From Flavobacterium haoranii (GTDB lineage Bacteria > Bacteroidota > Bacteroidia > Flavobacteriales > Flavobacteriaceae): a DNA stretch of 64,000 nucleotides. Where the stretch lies: the NCBI GenBank assembly GCA_003246205.1, contig QKBC01000025.1, forward strand, positions 62,001 through 126,000, written 5' to 3'. The notes under the pieces were generated by a model, which saw only the letters and a program-made list of their open reading frames with translations, was not told where the DNA came from and ran no database searches. Within the stretch, counting starts at the first letter, position 1, and every line of letters begins with the position of its first letter. Below, piece by piece: positions 22,779 through 34,811 of this stretch. The position numbers and the translations under genes were made by a program.

Positions 22779-23036
22779 ATGGAAAAAAGAAATTTAAGAA
22801 AAGAAAGAGTTGGTGTTGTTACTAGCAACAAAATGGAGAAATCTATTGTTGTTTCAGAAACAAGAAGAGTAAAACACCCTTTATATGGTAAGTTCGTGTT
22901 GAAAACTAAAAAATATGTTGCTCACGACGAAACAAACGATTGTAACATTGGAGATACTGTAAGAATCATGGAGACTCGTCCATTAAGTAAATCTAAATGT
23001 TGGAGACTAGTTGAAATCATTGAAAGAGCGAAGTAA
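22779..23036 (+). CDS. rpsQ: 30S ribosomal protein S17
   Basis: [25 protein letters not shown]. Confidence 0.98.
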   Translation: MEKRNLRKERVGVVTSNKMEKSIVVSETRRVKHPLYGKFVLKTKKYVAHDETNDCNIGDTVRIMETRPLSKSKCWRLVEIIERAK

Positions 23037-23038
23037 TT

Positions 23039-23407
23039 ATGGTACAACAAGAATCAAGATTAAAAGTAGCAGATAACACGGGAGCTAAAGAAGTTTTAAC
23101 TATTCGTGTTTTAGGAGGAACGAAACGTCGTTATGCCTCTGTTGGTGATAAAATTGTAGTTTCTATTAAAGATGCTACTCCTAACGGAAACGTAAAAAAA
23201 GGAGCTGTATCAACTGCAGTTGTTGTACGTACTAAAAAAGAAGTGAGAAGAGCTGATGGATCTTACATCCGTTTTGACGATAACGCATGTGTATTGTTAA
23301 ACGCTGCAGGTGAAATGAGAGGTACTCGTGTTTTTGGTCCGGTAGCCAGAGAACTTCGTGAAAAACAATTCATGAAAATTGTATCATTAGCACCAGAGGT
23401 GCTTTAA
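23039..23407 (+). CDS. rplN: 50S ribosomal protein L14
   Basis: [19 protein letters not shown]. Confidence 0.99.
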
Positions 23408-23415
23408 TTCTTAAG

Positions 23416-23733
23416 ATGATGGCAAAGCTAAAAATTAAATCAGGAGACGTAGTAAAAGTTATCGCTGGGGACCATAAAGGTGCAGAAGGTACAGTTTTAC
23501 GCGTTATCCGTGAAGCAAATAAAGCGGTAGTTGAAGGAGTTAACATGGTTTCTAAACATACGAAACCAAGTGCTAAAAACCCTCAAGGTGGTATCGTTAA
23601 GAAGGAAGCTCCTATTCATATTTCTAACTTATCTTTAATTGACCCAAAATCTAAGTCAGTTACTAAAGTAGGTTTCAAAGTTGAAGGAGACAAGAAAGTG
23701 AGATTTTCAAAAAAATCTAATCAAGTATTATAG
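23416..23733 (+). CDS. rplX: 50S ribosomal protein L24
   Basis: [22 protein letters not shown] (KOW motif). Confidence 0.98.
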   Translation: MMAKLKIKSGDVVKVIAGDHKGAEGTVLRVIREANKAVVEGVNMVSKHTKPSAKNPQGGIVKKEAPIHISNLSLIDPKSKSVTKVGFKVEGDKKVRFSKKSNQVL

Positions 23734-23735
23734 TT

Positions 23736-24287
23736 ATGTCTTATATACCTAGATTAAAAGAAGAATATAAGAGCAGAGTAATTACTGCTCTTAAAGAGGA
23801 ATTCGGTTACAAAAATATCATGCAAGTTCCTAAACTTGAGAAAATTGTTGTAAGCCGTGGAGTTGGAGCAGCTGTATCTGATAAAAAATTAGTAGACTAC
23901 GCTGTTGAAGAAATTACTAAAATTACTGGTCAAAAAGCAGTATCTACAATCTCTAAGAAAGACGTTGCTTCTTTCAAATTGAGAAAAGGTATGCCAATTG
24001 GTGCTAAAGTAACTTTACGTGGAGATAGAATGTATGAATTCTTAGATAGATTGATTACTTCTTCTTTACCACGTGTAAGAGACTTTGGTGGAATCAAATC
24101 GACTGGTTTTGATGGTAGAGGTAACTATAACTTAGGGGTTTTAGAGCAAATTATCTTCCCTGAGATTGATATTGATAAAGTAAACAAAATCGCTGGTTTT
24201 GATATAACTTTTGTAACTTCAGCTCAAACTGATAAAGAAGCAAAATCATTACTAACAGAATTAGGATTACCTTTTAAAAAGAATTAA
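23736..24287 (+). CDS. rplE: 50S ribosomal protein L5
   Basis: [15 protein letters not shown]... Confidence 0.99.
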   Translation: MSYIPRLKEEYKSRVITALKEEFGYKNIMQVPKLEKIVVSRGVGAAVSDKKLVDYAVEEITKITGQKAVSTISKKDVASFKLRKGMPIGAKVTLRGDRMYEFLDRLITSSLPRVRDFGGIKSTGFDGRGNYNLGVLEQIIFPEIDIDKVNKIAGFDITFVTSAQTDKEAKSLLTELGLPFKKN

Positions 24288-24290
24288 GAC

Positions 24291-24560
24291 ATGGCTAAAG
24301 AATCTATGAAAGCCCGTGAGGCTAAAAGAGAAGCGTTAGTAGCTAAATATGCTGAAAAAAGAAAAGCTTTGAAAGAAGCTGGTGATTATGAAGCATTGCA
24401 AAAATTACCAAAAAATGCATCTCCTGTACGTGTACACAATCGTTGTAAATTAACAGGAAGACCAAGAGGCTACATGCGTCAATTCGGAATTTCACGTGTA
24501 ACATTCCGTGAAATGGCTAACCAAGGATTAATTCCAGGTGTTAAAAAATCTAGTTGGTAA
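24291..24560 (+). CDS. rpsN: 30S ribosomal protein S14
   Basis: 89 aa long-form S14: [14 protein letters not shown]...[19 protein letters not shown]. Confidence 0.99.
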   Translation: MAKESMKAREAKREALVAKYAEKRKALKEAGDYEALQKLPKNASPVRVHNRCKLTGRPRGYMRQFGISRVTFREMANQGLIPGVKKSSW

Positions 24561-24567
24561 TATAAAT

Positions 24568-24598
24568 TTGTTTTAAAAAATAAAAAAGTGTACATTTG
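24568..24598 (+). promoter_or_regulatory. Internal promoter between rpsN and rpsH
   Basis: TTG 24568-24570, 20 nt spacer, TACATTTG 24591-24598. Confidence 0.6.
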
Positions 24599-24610
24599 CG
24601 CACTTTTTTA
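24581..24610 (+). terminator. Terminator-like hairpin whose loop contains the internal promoter -7 element
   Basis: TAAAAAAGTG-tacatttgcg-CACTTTTTTA, perfect 10-bp stem with U-rich 3' arm. Confidence 0.6.
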
Positions 24611-24626
24611 TTGAAAATAAGATTTT

Positions 24627-24675
24627 TATAAGTCGCAATAGTACTTTTTGAAAATAGGTACTATTGCGGCTTATA
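24627..24675 (+). ncRNA. Candidate structured leader element upstream of rpsH
   Basis: TATAAGTCGCAATAGTAC / GTACTATTGCGGCTTATA, 18-bp stem with one G:U, 13-nt loop. Confidence 0.6.
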
Positions 24676-24761
24676 GGAGTTAATTAGAGTTTTAAAATTA
24701 ATTGGTTTTAGGTTCAAGGAGTGGGTTGCCTCTTGAAAACCGAAACCGCAAATTGTTTTAT

Positions 24762-25160
24762 ATGTATACAGATCCAATTGCAGATTTTCTGACAAGAATT
24801 AGAAATGCGGTGAGAGCTAATCACAAAGTGGTTGAAATTCCAGCATCTAATTTGAAAAAAGAAATCACAAAAATTTTATTTGACCAAGGGTATATCTTGA
24901 GTTACAAATTTGAAGATAATACTGTTCAAGGTACTATCAAAATCGCTCTTAAGTATGATAAAGAAACTAAGGAGCCGGTAATTAGAGATATCCAAAGAAT
25001 TAGTAAACCAGGTTTGCGTAAGTATGCCGGCTCTGCTAACTTACCTAGAATTTTAAACGGTTTAGGTGTAGCGATAGTTTCTACATCTAAAGGAGTTATG
25101 ACAGGTAAACAAGCGAAACAACTTAATGTTGGTGGAGAGGTAATTTGTTACGTATATTAA
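24762..25160 (+). CDS. rpsH: 30S ribosomal protein S8
   Basis: [20 protein letters not shown], 132 aa; ORF-track TTG start at 24702 is an over-extension. Confidence 0.98.
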   Translation: MYTDPIADFLTRIRNAVRANHKVVEIPASNLKKEITKILFDQGYILSYKFEDNTVQGTIKIALKYDKETKEPVIRDIQRISKPGLRKYAGSANLPRILNGLGVAIVSTSKGVMTGKQAKQLNVGGEVICYVY

Positions 25161-25175
25161 TAAAAAGACGAAAGC

Positions 25176-25718
25176 ATGTCAAGAATAGGTAAAAATCCAA
25201 TTGCAATTCCAGCAGGAGTAACTGTAGAAGTGAAAGATGCTGTAGTTACAGTAAAAGGAAAATTAGGCGAGCTTTCTCAAGAGTTTTCTGATGTAACTGT
25301 GAAAGTTGAAGACAACAATGTGGTTGTTGAGCGTTCATCAGATGACAAAAATGAGAGAGCGAAACATGGTTTATATCGTGCTCTTATCAATAATATGATT
25401 GTAGGAGTTTCAGAAGGTTTTACTAAAGAATTAGAACTAGTAGGTGTTGGTTACCGTGCTTCAAATCAAGGTCAAAGACTTGATTTAGCTTTAGGGTATT
25501 CACATAACATCGTTTTAGAAGTAGTTCCTGAAGTAAAAGTTGAAACCGTTTCTGAAAAAGGTAAAAATCCAGTAGTGAAATTATCATCATTTGACAAACA
25601 ATTATTAGGTCAAGTATCTGCAAAAATCAGATCTTTCCGTAAACCTGAGCCTTACAAAGGAAAAGGTATTAAGTTTGTAGGTGAAGTATTAAGAAGAAAA
25701 GCAGGTAAATCAGCTTAA
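25176..25718 (+). CDS. rplF: 50S ribosomal protein L6
   Basis: [29 protein letters not shown]. Confidence 0.99.
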   Translation: MSRIGKNPIAIPAGVTVEVKDAVVTVKGKLGELSQEFSDVTVKVEDNNVVVERSSDDKNERAKHGLYRALINNMIVGVSEGFTKELELVGVGYRASNQGQRLDLALGYSHNIVLEVVPEVKVETVSEKGKNPVVKLSSFDKQLLGQVSAKIRSFRKPEPYKGKGIKFVGEVLRRKAGKSA

Positions 25719-25729
25719 AAATTAAGGCT

Positions 25730-26080
25730 ATGTCATTAACAAAAACTGAAAGAAGACAAAGAATTAAGTTCAGAATTAGAAAGATTGTAAGCGGTACTGC
25801 TGCACAACCTAGACTTTCTGTCTTTAGATCTAATAAAGAAATCTATGCGCAAATCATAGATGATGTAAATGGAGTTACATTAGTTGCTGCATCTTCTCGT
25901 GATAAAGAAGTAGTAAAAGGTACAAAAATTGAAACTGCAAATGCAGTAGGGAAATTAGTTGCTGAAAAAGCACTTAAAGCTGGTATTGAAAATATTTCTT
26001 TTGATAGAGGTGGATATTTATACCATGGACGTGTTAAATCATTAGCTGACGGAGCTAGAGAAGCAGGACTTAAATTCTAA
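25730..26080 (+). CDS. rplR: 50S ribosomal protein L18
   Basis: [42 protein letters not shown]. Confidence 0.99.
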   Translation: MSLTKTERRQRIKFRIRKIVSGTAAQPRLSVFRSNKEIYAQIIDDVNGVTLVAASSRDKEVVKGTKIETANAVGKLVAEKALKAGIENISFDRGGYLYHGRVKSLADGAREAGLKF

Positions 26081-26086
26081 GAAATT

Positions 26087-26611
26087 ATGTATCAAAATTA
26101 TAAAAATGTAGAACTAGTGAAACCAGGAGGTCTTGAATTAAAAGATCGTTTGGTTAGTGTAAATCGTGTTACTAAAGTTACTAAAGGTGGTAGAGCATTT
26201 GGTTTCTCTGCTATTGTAGTAGTTGGTGATGAGAATGGTGTTGTAGGACATGGATTAGGAAAATCTAAGGATGTATCTGAAGCTATTGCTAAAGCAGTAG
26301 AAGATGCAAAGAAAAACTTAGTAAGAATTCCTTTAAGTAGTGCTACTGTACCTCATGAGCAAAAAGGTAAGTTTGGTGGAGCTAGAGTTTATTTAATGCC
26401 AGCTTCTCACGGTACCGGAGTAATTGCCGGTGGTGCTGTGCGTGCGGTATTAGAATCTGTTGGTATTCATGATGTATTATCAAAATCTCAAGGTTCATCA
26501 AATCCTCATAACGTTGTTAAAGCTACTTTTGATGCTTTGTTACAAATGAGAAGTGCTGCAACTGTTGCTAAACAAAGAGGCGTATCTCTTGATAAAGTAT
26601 TTAAAGGATAA
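26087..26611 (+). CDS. rpsE: 30S ribosomal protein S5
   Basis: [31 protein letters not shown]. Confidence 0.99.
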   Translation: MYQNYKNVELVKPGGLELKDRLVSVNRVTKVTKGGRAFGFSAIVVVGDENGVVGHGLGKSKDVSEAIAKAVEDAKKNLVRIPLSSATVPHEQKGKFGGARVYLMPASHGTGVIAGGAVRAVLESVGIHDVLSKSQGSSNPHNVVKATFDALLQMRSAATVAKQRGVSLDKVFKG

Positions 26612-26625
26612 AAAATTCAAGGAAA

Positions 26626-26808
26626 ATGACAAAAATTTTAGTAAAACAAGTTAAAAGTAGAATCAACTGTCCTGAAACTCAAAAAAGAACATTAGATTCT
26701 TTAGGTTTGAGAAAAATCGGACAAGTTGTTGAGCATGACGCAAGTCCTGCTGTCCTTGGAATGGTAAATAAAGTTAAACACCTGGTTTCTGTTGAAGAAG
26801 CCAAATAA
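26626..26808 (+). CDS. rpmD: 50S ribosomal protein L30
   Basis: ILVKQVKSRINCPETQKRTLDSLGLRKIGQ. Confidence 0.98.
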   Translation: MTKILVKQVKSRINCPETQKRTLDSLGLRKIGQVVEHDASPAVLGMVNKVKHLVSVEEAK

Positions 26809-26819
26809 TAATTTTCGTT

Positions 26820-27272
26820 ATGAATTTAAGTAACTTACAGCCAGCTGAAGGTTCAGTTCACAACCAAAATAAAAGAGTAGGTAGAGGACAAGGTTCTGGG
26901 AAAGGTGGTACTTCAACAAGAGGTCACAAAGGAGCTAAGTCACGTTCTGGTTATTCTAAGAAAATTGGTTTTGAAGGAGGTCAAATGCCACTTCAAAGAC
27001 GTGTGCCTAAGTTTGGATTTAAAAATATTAACAGAGTTGAATATCAAGGTGTAAACCTAGATACAATTCAATCTTTAGTAGATAATGGTCTTGTTACTGA
27101 TGCTGTTGATTTTGACGTATTAGTGGAAAATCGTTTAGCTACAAAAAATAGCTTAGTAAAGATTTTAGGAAGAGGTGAGCTAAAAGCTAAACTTAAAGTA
27201 AGTGCTCACAAATTTACTGCCTCTGCAAAAGCTGCTATTGAAGCCGCTGGTGGAGAAGCTGTAACTTTATAA
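26820..27272 (+). CDS. rplO: 50S ribosomal protein L15
   Basis: MNLSNLQPAEGSVHNQNKRVGRGQGSGKGGTSTRGHKG. Confidence 0.99.
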   Translation: MNLSNLQPAEGSVHNQNKRVGRGQGSGKGGTSTRGHKGAKSRSGYSKKIGFEGGQMPLQRRVPKFGFKNINRVEYQGVNLDTIQSLVDNGLVTDAVDFDVLVENRLATKNSLVKILGRGELKAKLKVSAHKFTASAKAAIEAAGGEAVTL

Positions 27273-27285
27273 TCCTTTTAGTAAC

Positions 27286-28635
27286 ATGAAGAAATTTATA
27301 GATTCTTTTATCAATGTTTGGAAAATTGAAGAGTTAAAAAATAGAATTTTATTAACTCTAGGATTGTTATTGGTGTACCGTTTTGGTGCTCAGGTAACCC
27401 TTCCAGGTATTGATGCTACTAAATTAGGAAATCTTACGAACCAAACAGATCAAGGTATTGGTTGGTTAATCAATGTATTTACAGGAGGCGCGTTTTCGCA
27501 GGCTTCTGTATTTGCATTAGGTATTATGCCTTATATCTCTGCTTCCATCGTAGTTCAGTTGATGGGGATTGCTATTCCTTATCTGCAAAAATTACAAAGT
27601 GATGGAGAAAGCGGAAGAAAAAAGATTAACCAGATCACAAGATGGCTAACAATTATAATCACTTTGGTACAAGGTCCGGGTTATATTTATAACTTATACA
27701 GAACCTTGCCTTCTGATGCATTTTTGTTAGGGGTGAGTTCATTCTCATTCTTGTTCTCATCTGTTCTAATCATGGTGACAGGAACAATATTTGCAATGTG
27801 GTTAGGTGAAAAAATCACGGATAAAGGAATCGGAAACGGTATTTCTTTATTAATTATGGTGGGTATTATCGCCAGAATGCCACAAGCATTTATTCAGGAA
27901 TTCATGTCTCGTACTTCACAAGAATCGAGTGGAAGCATTATGATGATTGTAATCGAGGTAATTTTATGGTTCTTGGTTATTATTGCCAGTATCTTATTGG
28001 TTATGGCAGTTAGAAAAATTCCTGTACAATATGCAAGAAGAACTGTAGCTGGTGAATTTGAGCAAGATATGATGGGGTCTAGACAATTTATACCATTGAA
28101 GTTAAATGCTTCAGGTGTAATGCCAATCATTTTTGCACAAGCTATTATGTTTATTCCAGCTGCAATTTCCGGATTAGCAAAAGAATCTGATACAGCACAA
28201 TCGTTAGCCACTATGTTTAAAGATCCGTTCGGATTGGTTTATAATGTGGTATTTGCTTTGTTAATTATAATTTTTACGTATTTTTACACTGCAATTACCG
28301 TACCTACAAACAAAATGGCTGATGATTTGAAGAGAAGCGGAGGTTTTATACCAGGAGTTAGACCAGGTATCGAAACCAGCGATTATCTAGATAAGATTAT
28401 GTCATTGATAACCTTTCCTGGTTCAATTTTCTTAGCATTGATTGCCATTTTACCGGCATTTGTGGTGAGTTTATTGAGTGTTCAAGGAGCATGGGGTTAT
28501 TTTTACGGAGGTACATCTTTGCTAATTATGGTCGGGGTTGCGATTGATACTATTCAGCAAATTAACACTTATTTATTGAATAGACATTATGATGGTTTGA
28601 TGAAAAGTGGTAAAAATAGAAAAGCAGTAGCTTAA
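27286..28635 (+). CDS. secY: Protein translocase subunit SecY
   Basis: 449 aa polytopic; [16 protein letters not shown]; conserved position. Confidence 0.99.
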   Translation: MKKFIDSFINVWKIEELKNRILLTLGLLLVYRFGAQVTLPGIDATKLGNLTNQTDQGIGWLINVFTGGAFSQASVFALGIMPYISASIVVQLMGIAIPYLQKLQSDGESGRKKINQITRWLTIIITLVQGPGYIYNLYRTLPSDAFLLGVSSFSFLFSSVLIMVTGTIFAMWLGEKITDKGIGNGISLLIMVGIIARMPQAFIQEFMSRTSQESSGSIMMIVIEVILWFLVIIASILLVMAVRKIPVQYARRTVAGEFEQDMMGSRQFIPLKLNASGVMPIIFAQAIMFIPAAISGLAKESDTAQSLATMFKDPFGLVYNVVFALLIIIFTYFYTAITVPTNKMADDLKRSGGFIPGVRPGIETSDYLDKIMSLITFPGSIFLALIAILPAFVVSLLSVQGAWGYFYGGTSLLIMVGVAIDTIQQINTYLLNRHYDGLMKSGKNRKAVA

Positions 28636-28640
28636 TATTT

Positions 28641-28856
28641 ATGGCAAAACAATCAGCAATAGAACAAGACGGAACAATTGTAGAAGCATTGTCAAATGCA
28701 ATGTTCCGAGTAGAATTAGAAAACGGACATGTTGTAATTGCTCATATTTCTGGTAAAATGCGTATGCATTACATTAAATTATTACCGGGAGATAAGGTAA
28801 AACTTGAAATGAGCCCTTACGATTTATCAAAAGCAAGAATTACATATAGATACTAA
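28641..28856 (+). CDS. infA: Translation initiation factor IF-1
   Basis: [41 protein letters not shown]. Confidence 0.99.
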   Translation: MAKQSAIEQDGTIVEALSNAMFRVELENGHVVIAHISGKMRMHYIKLLPGDKVKLEMSPYDLSKARITYRY

Positions 28857-28867
28857 AGGCTATTAAA

Positions 28868-28984
28868 ATGAAAGTAAGAGCATCAGTAAAAAAGAGAAGT
28901 GCCGAGTGCATTATAGTGCGTAGAAAAGGAAGATTATACGTGATTAATAAAAAGAATCCTAGATTTAAACAAAGACAAGGATAA
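28868..28984 (+). CDS. rpmJ: 50S ribosomal protein L36 (zinc-ligand-depleted form)
   Basis: [38 protein letters not shown], 38 aa, absent from the ORF track. Confidence 0.97.
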
Positions 28985-28986
28985 TT

Positions 28987-29361
28987 ATGGCAAGAATTGC
29001 AGGGGTTGATATACCTAAACAAAAAAGAGGAGTTATTGCTTTAACATACATTTTTGGTATTGGTCAAAGCAGAGCTAAAGATATCTTAGCAAAAGCTCAA
29101 GTGAGCGAGGACAAAAAAGTTCAAGATTGGAATGATGATGAAATCAGTGCTATTCGTGAAGCTGTTTCATATTTCAAAATTGAAGGTGAATTGCGTTCTG
29201 AAATTCAATTAAACATCAAACGTTTAATGGATATCGGATGTCAAAGAGGTATTCGTCACAGAGCTGGACTTCCATTAAGAGGTCAAAGAACTAAGAATAA
29301 TTCTAGAACTAGAAAAGGTAAGAGAAAAACTGTTGCAAACAAGAAAAAAGCAACTAAATAA
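28987..29361 (+). CDS. rpsM: 30S ribosomal protein S13
   Basis: [26 protein letters not shown]. Confidence 0.99.
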   Translation: MARIAGVDIPKQKRGVIALTYIFGIGQSRAKDILAKAQVSEDKKVQDWNDDEISAIREAVSYFKIEGELRSEIQLNIKRLMDIGCQRGIRHRAGLPLRGQRTKNNSRTRKGKRKTVANKKKATK

Positions 29362-29373
29362 TAAGTAAGTAAT

Positions 29374-29757
29374 ATGGCTAAGACAACAGCAAAAAAACGT
29401 AAAGTTATCGTTGAATCTTCTGGAGAAGCACATATTAATGCTACTTTTAACAACATTATTATTTCATTAACTAATAAAAAAGGTGAAGTAATCTCTTGGT
29501 CTTCAGCTGGTAAAATGGGCTTCAGAGGTTCTAAAAAGAACACTCCTTATGCAGCTCAAATGGCAGCAGAAGATTGCGCTAAAGTAGCACTAGAGGCAGG
29601 GCTTAAAAAAGTAAAAGTTTACGTTAAAGGTCCAGGAAACGGTAGAGAATCAGCTATTCGTTCTATCCACAATGGTGGAATAGAAGTTACTGAGATTATC
29701 GACGTTACTCCAATTCCTCATAACGGATGTCGCCCTCCGAAAAGAAGAAGAGTTTAA
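29374..29757 (+). CDS. rpsK: 30S ribosomal protein S11
   Basis: [17 protein letters not shown]. Confidence 0.99.
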   Translation: MAKTTAKKRKVIVESSGEAHINATFNNIIISLTNKKGEVISWSSAGKMGFRGSKKNTPYAAQMAAEDCAKVALEAGLKKVKVYVKGPGNGRESAIRSIHNGGIEVTEIIDVTPIPHNGCRPPKRRRV

Positions 29758-29776
29758 TTATTTTTTTAGTATAACC

Positions 29777-29835
29777 AAGGTAGGTTTACGATTATCGAAG
29801 GATAAAATTAGACCTGAATTCATAATCCCTACCTT
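29777..29835 (+). ncRNA. Candidate structured mRNA leader upstream of rpsD
   Basis: AAGGTAGG(29777-29784)/CCTACCTT(29828-29835) enclosing GATTAT(29790-29795)/ATAATC(29822-29827), with a 5-nt one-sided bulge TTTAC. Confidence 0.65.
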
Positions 29836-29850
29836 AATTTATTTTTTAAA

Positions 29851-30456
29851 ATGGCAAGATATACTGGTCCTAAAACAAAAATCGCTCGTAAATTCGGCGA
29901 AGCTATATTCGGAGAAGACAAAGCCTTCGAAAAAAGAAATTACCCTCCGGGACAACACGGTTTGGCTCGTAAAAGAGGTAAAAAATCTGAATATGCTATC
30001 CAGTTAATGGAAAAACAAAAAGCTAAATATACTTACGGTATCTTAGAAAAGCAATTCAGAAACTTATATGAAAAAGCATCTGCAGCTTCTGGAGTAACAG
30101 GTGAAATCTTATTACAATTATGTGAATCTCGTTTAGATAACGTAGTATTCCGTATGGGAGTTGCTCCATCTCGTAGAGCGGCTCGTCAAATTGTATCTCA
30201 CCGTCATATTACAGTAAATGGAGAGGTTGTTAATATTCCTTCTTATCAATTAAAACCTGGTGATAAAGTAGCTATACGTGAAAAATCAAAATCTCTTGAT
30301 GCAATCGAACGTTCTTTATCAAATTCTGCTCATGTTTACGAGTGGATCACTTGGAATAACGACACTAAAGAAGGTACTTTTGTTGCCGTTCCACAAAGAT
30401 TACAAATTCCAGAAAACATCAAAGAACAACTAATCGTTGAGTTGTATAACAAATAA
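29851..30456 (+). CDS. rpsD: 30S ribosomal protein S4
   Basis: [21 protein letters not shown]. Confidence 0.99.
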   Translation: MARYTGPKTKIARKFGEAIFGEDKAFEKRNYPPGQHGLARKRGKKSEYAIQLMEKQKAKYTYGILEKQFRNLYEKASAASGVTGEILLQLCESRLDNVVFRMGVAPSRRAARQIVSHRHITVNGEVVNIPSYQLKPGDKVAIREKSKSLDAIERSLSNSAHVYEWITWNNDTKEGTFVAVPQRLQIPENIKEQLIVELYNK

Positions 30457-30476
30457 TAATTGACTTTAGTCGAGAT

Positions 30477-31469
30477 ATGGCATTATTTAATTTTCAAAAG
30501 CCCGATAAAGTTATCATGATCGATTCAACCGATTTTGAAGGTAAATTTGAATTTAGACCTTTGGAACCGGGATATGGATTGACTGTTGGTAATGCATTAA
30601 GAAGAGTTTTACTTTCTTCATTAGAAGGTTACGCAATTACATCTGTTAGAATTGAAGGTGTTGAACACGAATTTTCAACAATTTCAGGCGTAGTTGAAGA
30701 TGTTACAGAAATTATCTTAAGCTTAAAACAAGTACGTTTCAAAAGACAAATTGAAGACGTTGATAATGAATCTGTATCGATTTCACTTTCTGGTAAAGAA
30801 CAAATTACTGCTGGAGATTTCCAAAAATTTATCTCTGGATTCCAAGTGTTAAATCCGGATTTAGTAATCTGTACTTTAGATAGTAAAACAACTATCAACA
30901 TGGAACTAACTATCGAAAAAGGTAGAGGTTATGTTCCTGCTGAAGAAAACAAAAAAGCAAACGCGCCTATTGGAACTATTTTTACAGATTCTATCTATAC
31001 ACCGGTAAAAAATGTAAAATATTCAATTGAAAACTACCGTGTAGAGCAAAAAACTGACTACGAAAAATTAGTTTTTGAAATCGTTACTGACGGATCAATT
31101 CATCCAAAAGACGCTTTAACTGAAGCAGCTAAAACGTTGATTCACCACTTTATGTTGTTTTCTGATGAGAGAATTACATTGGAGGCTGATGAAATTGCTC
31201 AAACAGAATCATACGACGAGGAATCTTTACACATGCGTCAGCTGTTAAAGACTAAATTGGTAGATATGGATTTGTCTGTAAGAGCATTAAATTGTTTGAA
31301 AGCGGCTGAAGTAGATACATTAGGAGACTTAGTTTCTTTCAATAAAAACGACTTAATGAAGTTTCGTAACTTTGGTAAAAAATCTTTAACTGAGCTAGAC
31401 GAATTGGTAGCTTCTAAAGGTTTAAACTTCGGTATGGATTTAAGTAAATATAAATTAGATAAAGAATAA
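30477..31469 (+). CDS. rpoA: DNA-directed RNA polymerase alpha subunit
   Basis: [32 protein letters not shown]. Confidence 0.99.
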   Translation: MALFNFQKPDKVIMIDSTDFEGKFEFRPLEPGYGLTVGNALRRVLLSSLEGYAITSVRIEGVEHEFSTISGVVEDVTEIILSLKQVRFKRQIEDVDNESVSISLSGKEQITAGDFQKFISGFQVLNPDLVICTLDSKTTINMELTIEKGRGYVPAEENKKANAPIGTIFTDSIYTPVKNVKYSIENYRVEQKTDYEKLVFEIVTDGSIHPKDALTEAAKTLIHHFMLFSDERITLEADEIAQTESYDEESLHMRQLLKTKLVDMDLSVRALNCLKAAEVDTLGDLVSFNKNDLMKFRNFGKKSLTELDELVASKGLNFGMDLSKYKLDKE

Positions 31470-31473
31470 ATTA

Positions 31474-31515
31474 CTTCATATTTTGCTCTCCAGAGCGGAT
31501 TGTAGCAAGATGAAG
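31474..31515 (+). ncRNA. Candidate structured leader upstream of rplQ
   Basis: CTTCAT(31474-31479)/ATGAAG(31510-31515) enclosing TTGCT(31483-31487)/AGCAA(31504-31508). Confidence 0.5.
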
Positions 31516-31531
31516 GTTAAATAACAACGTC

Positions 31532-32020
31532 ATGAGACACGGAAAAAAAGTAAATCACTTAAGTAGACAAACAGGACATAGAAAAGCTATGTTAGCTAAT
31601 ATGGCATGTTCGTTAATTGAGCATAAGCGAATTAACACTACTGTTGCTAAAGCTAAAGCTTTAAAGCAATTTGTTGAGCCGTTAGTAACTAAATCTAAAG
31701 AAGATACTACACATAACAGACGTATTGTTTTCTCTTACTTAAGAAATAAATATGCTGTTACTGAATTATTCAGAGAAGTAGCTGCTAAAGTTGGTGATCG
31801 TCCGGGAGGATATACGCGTATTATCAAATTAGGTAATCGTTTAGGGGATAATGCTGATATGGCGATGATCGAATTAGTAGATTTTAATGAAATCTACAAC
31901 GGTGGTAAAAAAGAAGTTAAAAAATCTACTCGTCGTGGTAGAAGTAAAAAAGCAGATGCAGCTCCGGCAGCAGAAGCTCCGACTACAGAAACTTCTGAAA
32001 ATACTGAAGCAACTGAATAA
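31532..32020 (+). CDS. rplQ: 50S ribosomal protein L17
   Basis: [25 protein letters not shown]. Confidence 0.99.
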   Translation: MRHGKKVNHLSRQTGHRKAMLANMACSLIEHKRINTTVAKAKALKQFVEPLVTKSKEDTTHNRRIVFSYLRNKYAVTELFREVAAKVGDRPGGYTRIIKLGNRLGDNADMAMIELVDFNEIYNGGKKEVKKSTRRGRSKKADAAPAAEAPTTETSENTEATE

Positions 32021-32044
32021 TCATGAAAGAATGATTGATAAAAG

Positions 32045-32078
32045 AAGGATAAGCTATTTTAGTTTATCCTTTTTTTTA
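32045..32078 (+). terminator. Terminator after rplQ
   Basis: AAGGATAAGCTA-ttt-TAGTTTATCCTT (one G:U) followed by T-run. Confidence 0.85.
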
Positions 32079-32139
32079 TGTTTTAATTTTAAAATAGGGC
32101 GAATAGATTTAACTTTGCAAAAAAAACAACACAAAAAGA

Positions 32140-33249
32140 ATGAAATACACAAATCGTAAAAAAGCTGTATTGTTATTAAAAGACGGTACTATTTTCTATG
32201 GGAAATCAATTGGTATTGAAGGAAAAACTTTTGGAGAAGTAGCGTTTAACACCGGAACAACTGGATATCAGGAAATTTTTACCGACCCGTCTTATTTCGG
32301 ACAAATTATGGTGACTACTAATGCTCATATTGGAAATTATGGGGTAAGCGAGGAAGAAGTAGAGTCTAATGGAGTAAAAATTGCCGGATTAGTTTGCAAA
32401 AACTTTAGCTTTAATTATTCAAGAGTTGGTGCTACAGAAAGTTTGTTTGATTATTTTCAGAAACAAAATTTAATTGCTATTTCAGATGTAGATACCAGAG
32501 CATTGGTGAGTTATATTCGAGATAATGGAGCTATGAATGCCGTAATTTGTACAGATGATACACCTATCGAAGAGTTGAAAACATTATTGGCTGATATTCC
32601 GGATATGAATGGATTAGAATTAGCGTCCGTAGTTTCAACAAAAGAACCTTATTTCTTTGGAGACGAAAATGCTAAGTACAAAGTTTCAGCTTTAGATTTA
32701 GGTATTAAAACTAATATTTTACGAAACTTGGCCGCTAGAGATTGCTATATTAAAGTATATCCTTTTGACGCAACTTATGCTGACTTAAAATCATTTAATC
32801 CTGATGGTTATTTCTTGTCGAATGGACCAGGTGATCCGGAGCCTTTAGCTTCTGCTCAGCAAGTAGCCAGAGATATTCTTGAGGAAAACCAACCTTTATT
32901 CGGAATTTGTTTAGGACATCAAGTAATTGCGTTAGCAAACGGAATTTCTACGTATAAAATGTTTAACGGTCACAGAGGAATTAATCATCCGGTTAAAAAT
33001 TTAATTACCGGGAAAGGTGAAATTACTTCACAAAACCATGGTTTTGCGGTTTCAAAAGAAGATTTAGAAAAAAATGCAGATTTTGAGTTAACTCATGTTC
33101 ACTTAAATGATGGAACTGTAGCAGGAATGCGTATGAAGTCTAAAAACTGTTTTTCAGTGCAATACCACCCGGAAGCAAGTCCGGGACCACACGATTCAGC
33201 GTATCTTTTTGATCAATTTATTGAGAATATAAAGGCTTCAAAGAACTAA
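32140..33249 (+). CDS. carA: Carbamoyl-phosphate synthase small subunit
   Basis: TTGYQEIFTDPSYFGQI; GICLGHQ; QYHPEASPGPHD. Confidence 0.98.
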   Translation: MKYTNRKKAVLLLKDGTIFYGKSIGIEGKTFGEVAFNTGTTGYQEIFTDPSYFGQIMVTTNAHIGNYGVSEEEVESNGVKIAGLVCKNFSFNYSRVGATESLFDYFQKQNLIAISDVDTRALVSYIRDNGAMNAVICTDDTPIEELKTLLADIPDMNGLELASVVSTKEPYFFGDENAKYKVSALDLGIKTNILRNLAARDCYIKVYPFDATYADLKSFNPDGYFLSNGPGDPEPLASAQQVARDILEENQPLFGICLGHQVIALANGISTYKMFNGHRGINHPVKNLITGKGEITSQNHGFAVSKEDLEKNADFELTHVHLNDGTVAGMRMKSKNCFSVQYHPEASPGPHDSAYLFDQFIENIKASKN

Positions 33250-33329
33250 ATCGTTATCGTTTATAAGTTTTTTTAGAAATGTGTATTATTAATTTTAATA
33301 GTTATATTTTTGTTTAATACACAAAATAA

Positions 33330-34643
<1,314 letters not shown>

Positions 34644-34662
34644 TAAATAGCAAAATTTTATC

Positions 34663-34703
34663 AAAATCCCGATTCTGTTAACAAAGCTTTATCGGGATTT
34701 TTT
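34663..34703 (+). terminator. Terminator after eno
   Basis: AAAATCCCGAT ... ATCGGGATTTT perfect 11-bp stem plus T-run. Confidence 0.88.
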
Positions 34704-34811
34704 GTGTATAATAAATAAACATAAAATATTTTGAAATTCTTTAGAATTCGAATATAATTCGCTAAATTCGCATGATTCTTAAAATTTTACATATAAAAAA
34801 CTATATACACG

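Noticed and set aside
24702-24761. 20-aa N-terminal extension of S8 in the ORF track ([20 protein letters not shown])
   Set aside because: The conserved S8 start [13 protein letters not shown] is at 24762; the extension begins at TTG inside a hairpin-rich leader.
15634-31000. Minus-strand ORFs across the ribosomal cluster (e.g. 19465-19806, 27894-28211, 28840-29022)
   Set aside because: They overlap highly conserved ribosomal genes; 28840-29022 also covers rpmJ.
31887-32159. ORF of 90 aa overlapping rplQ and carA
   Set aside because: Alternative frame of the L17 lysine/alanine-rich tail reading through a terminator.
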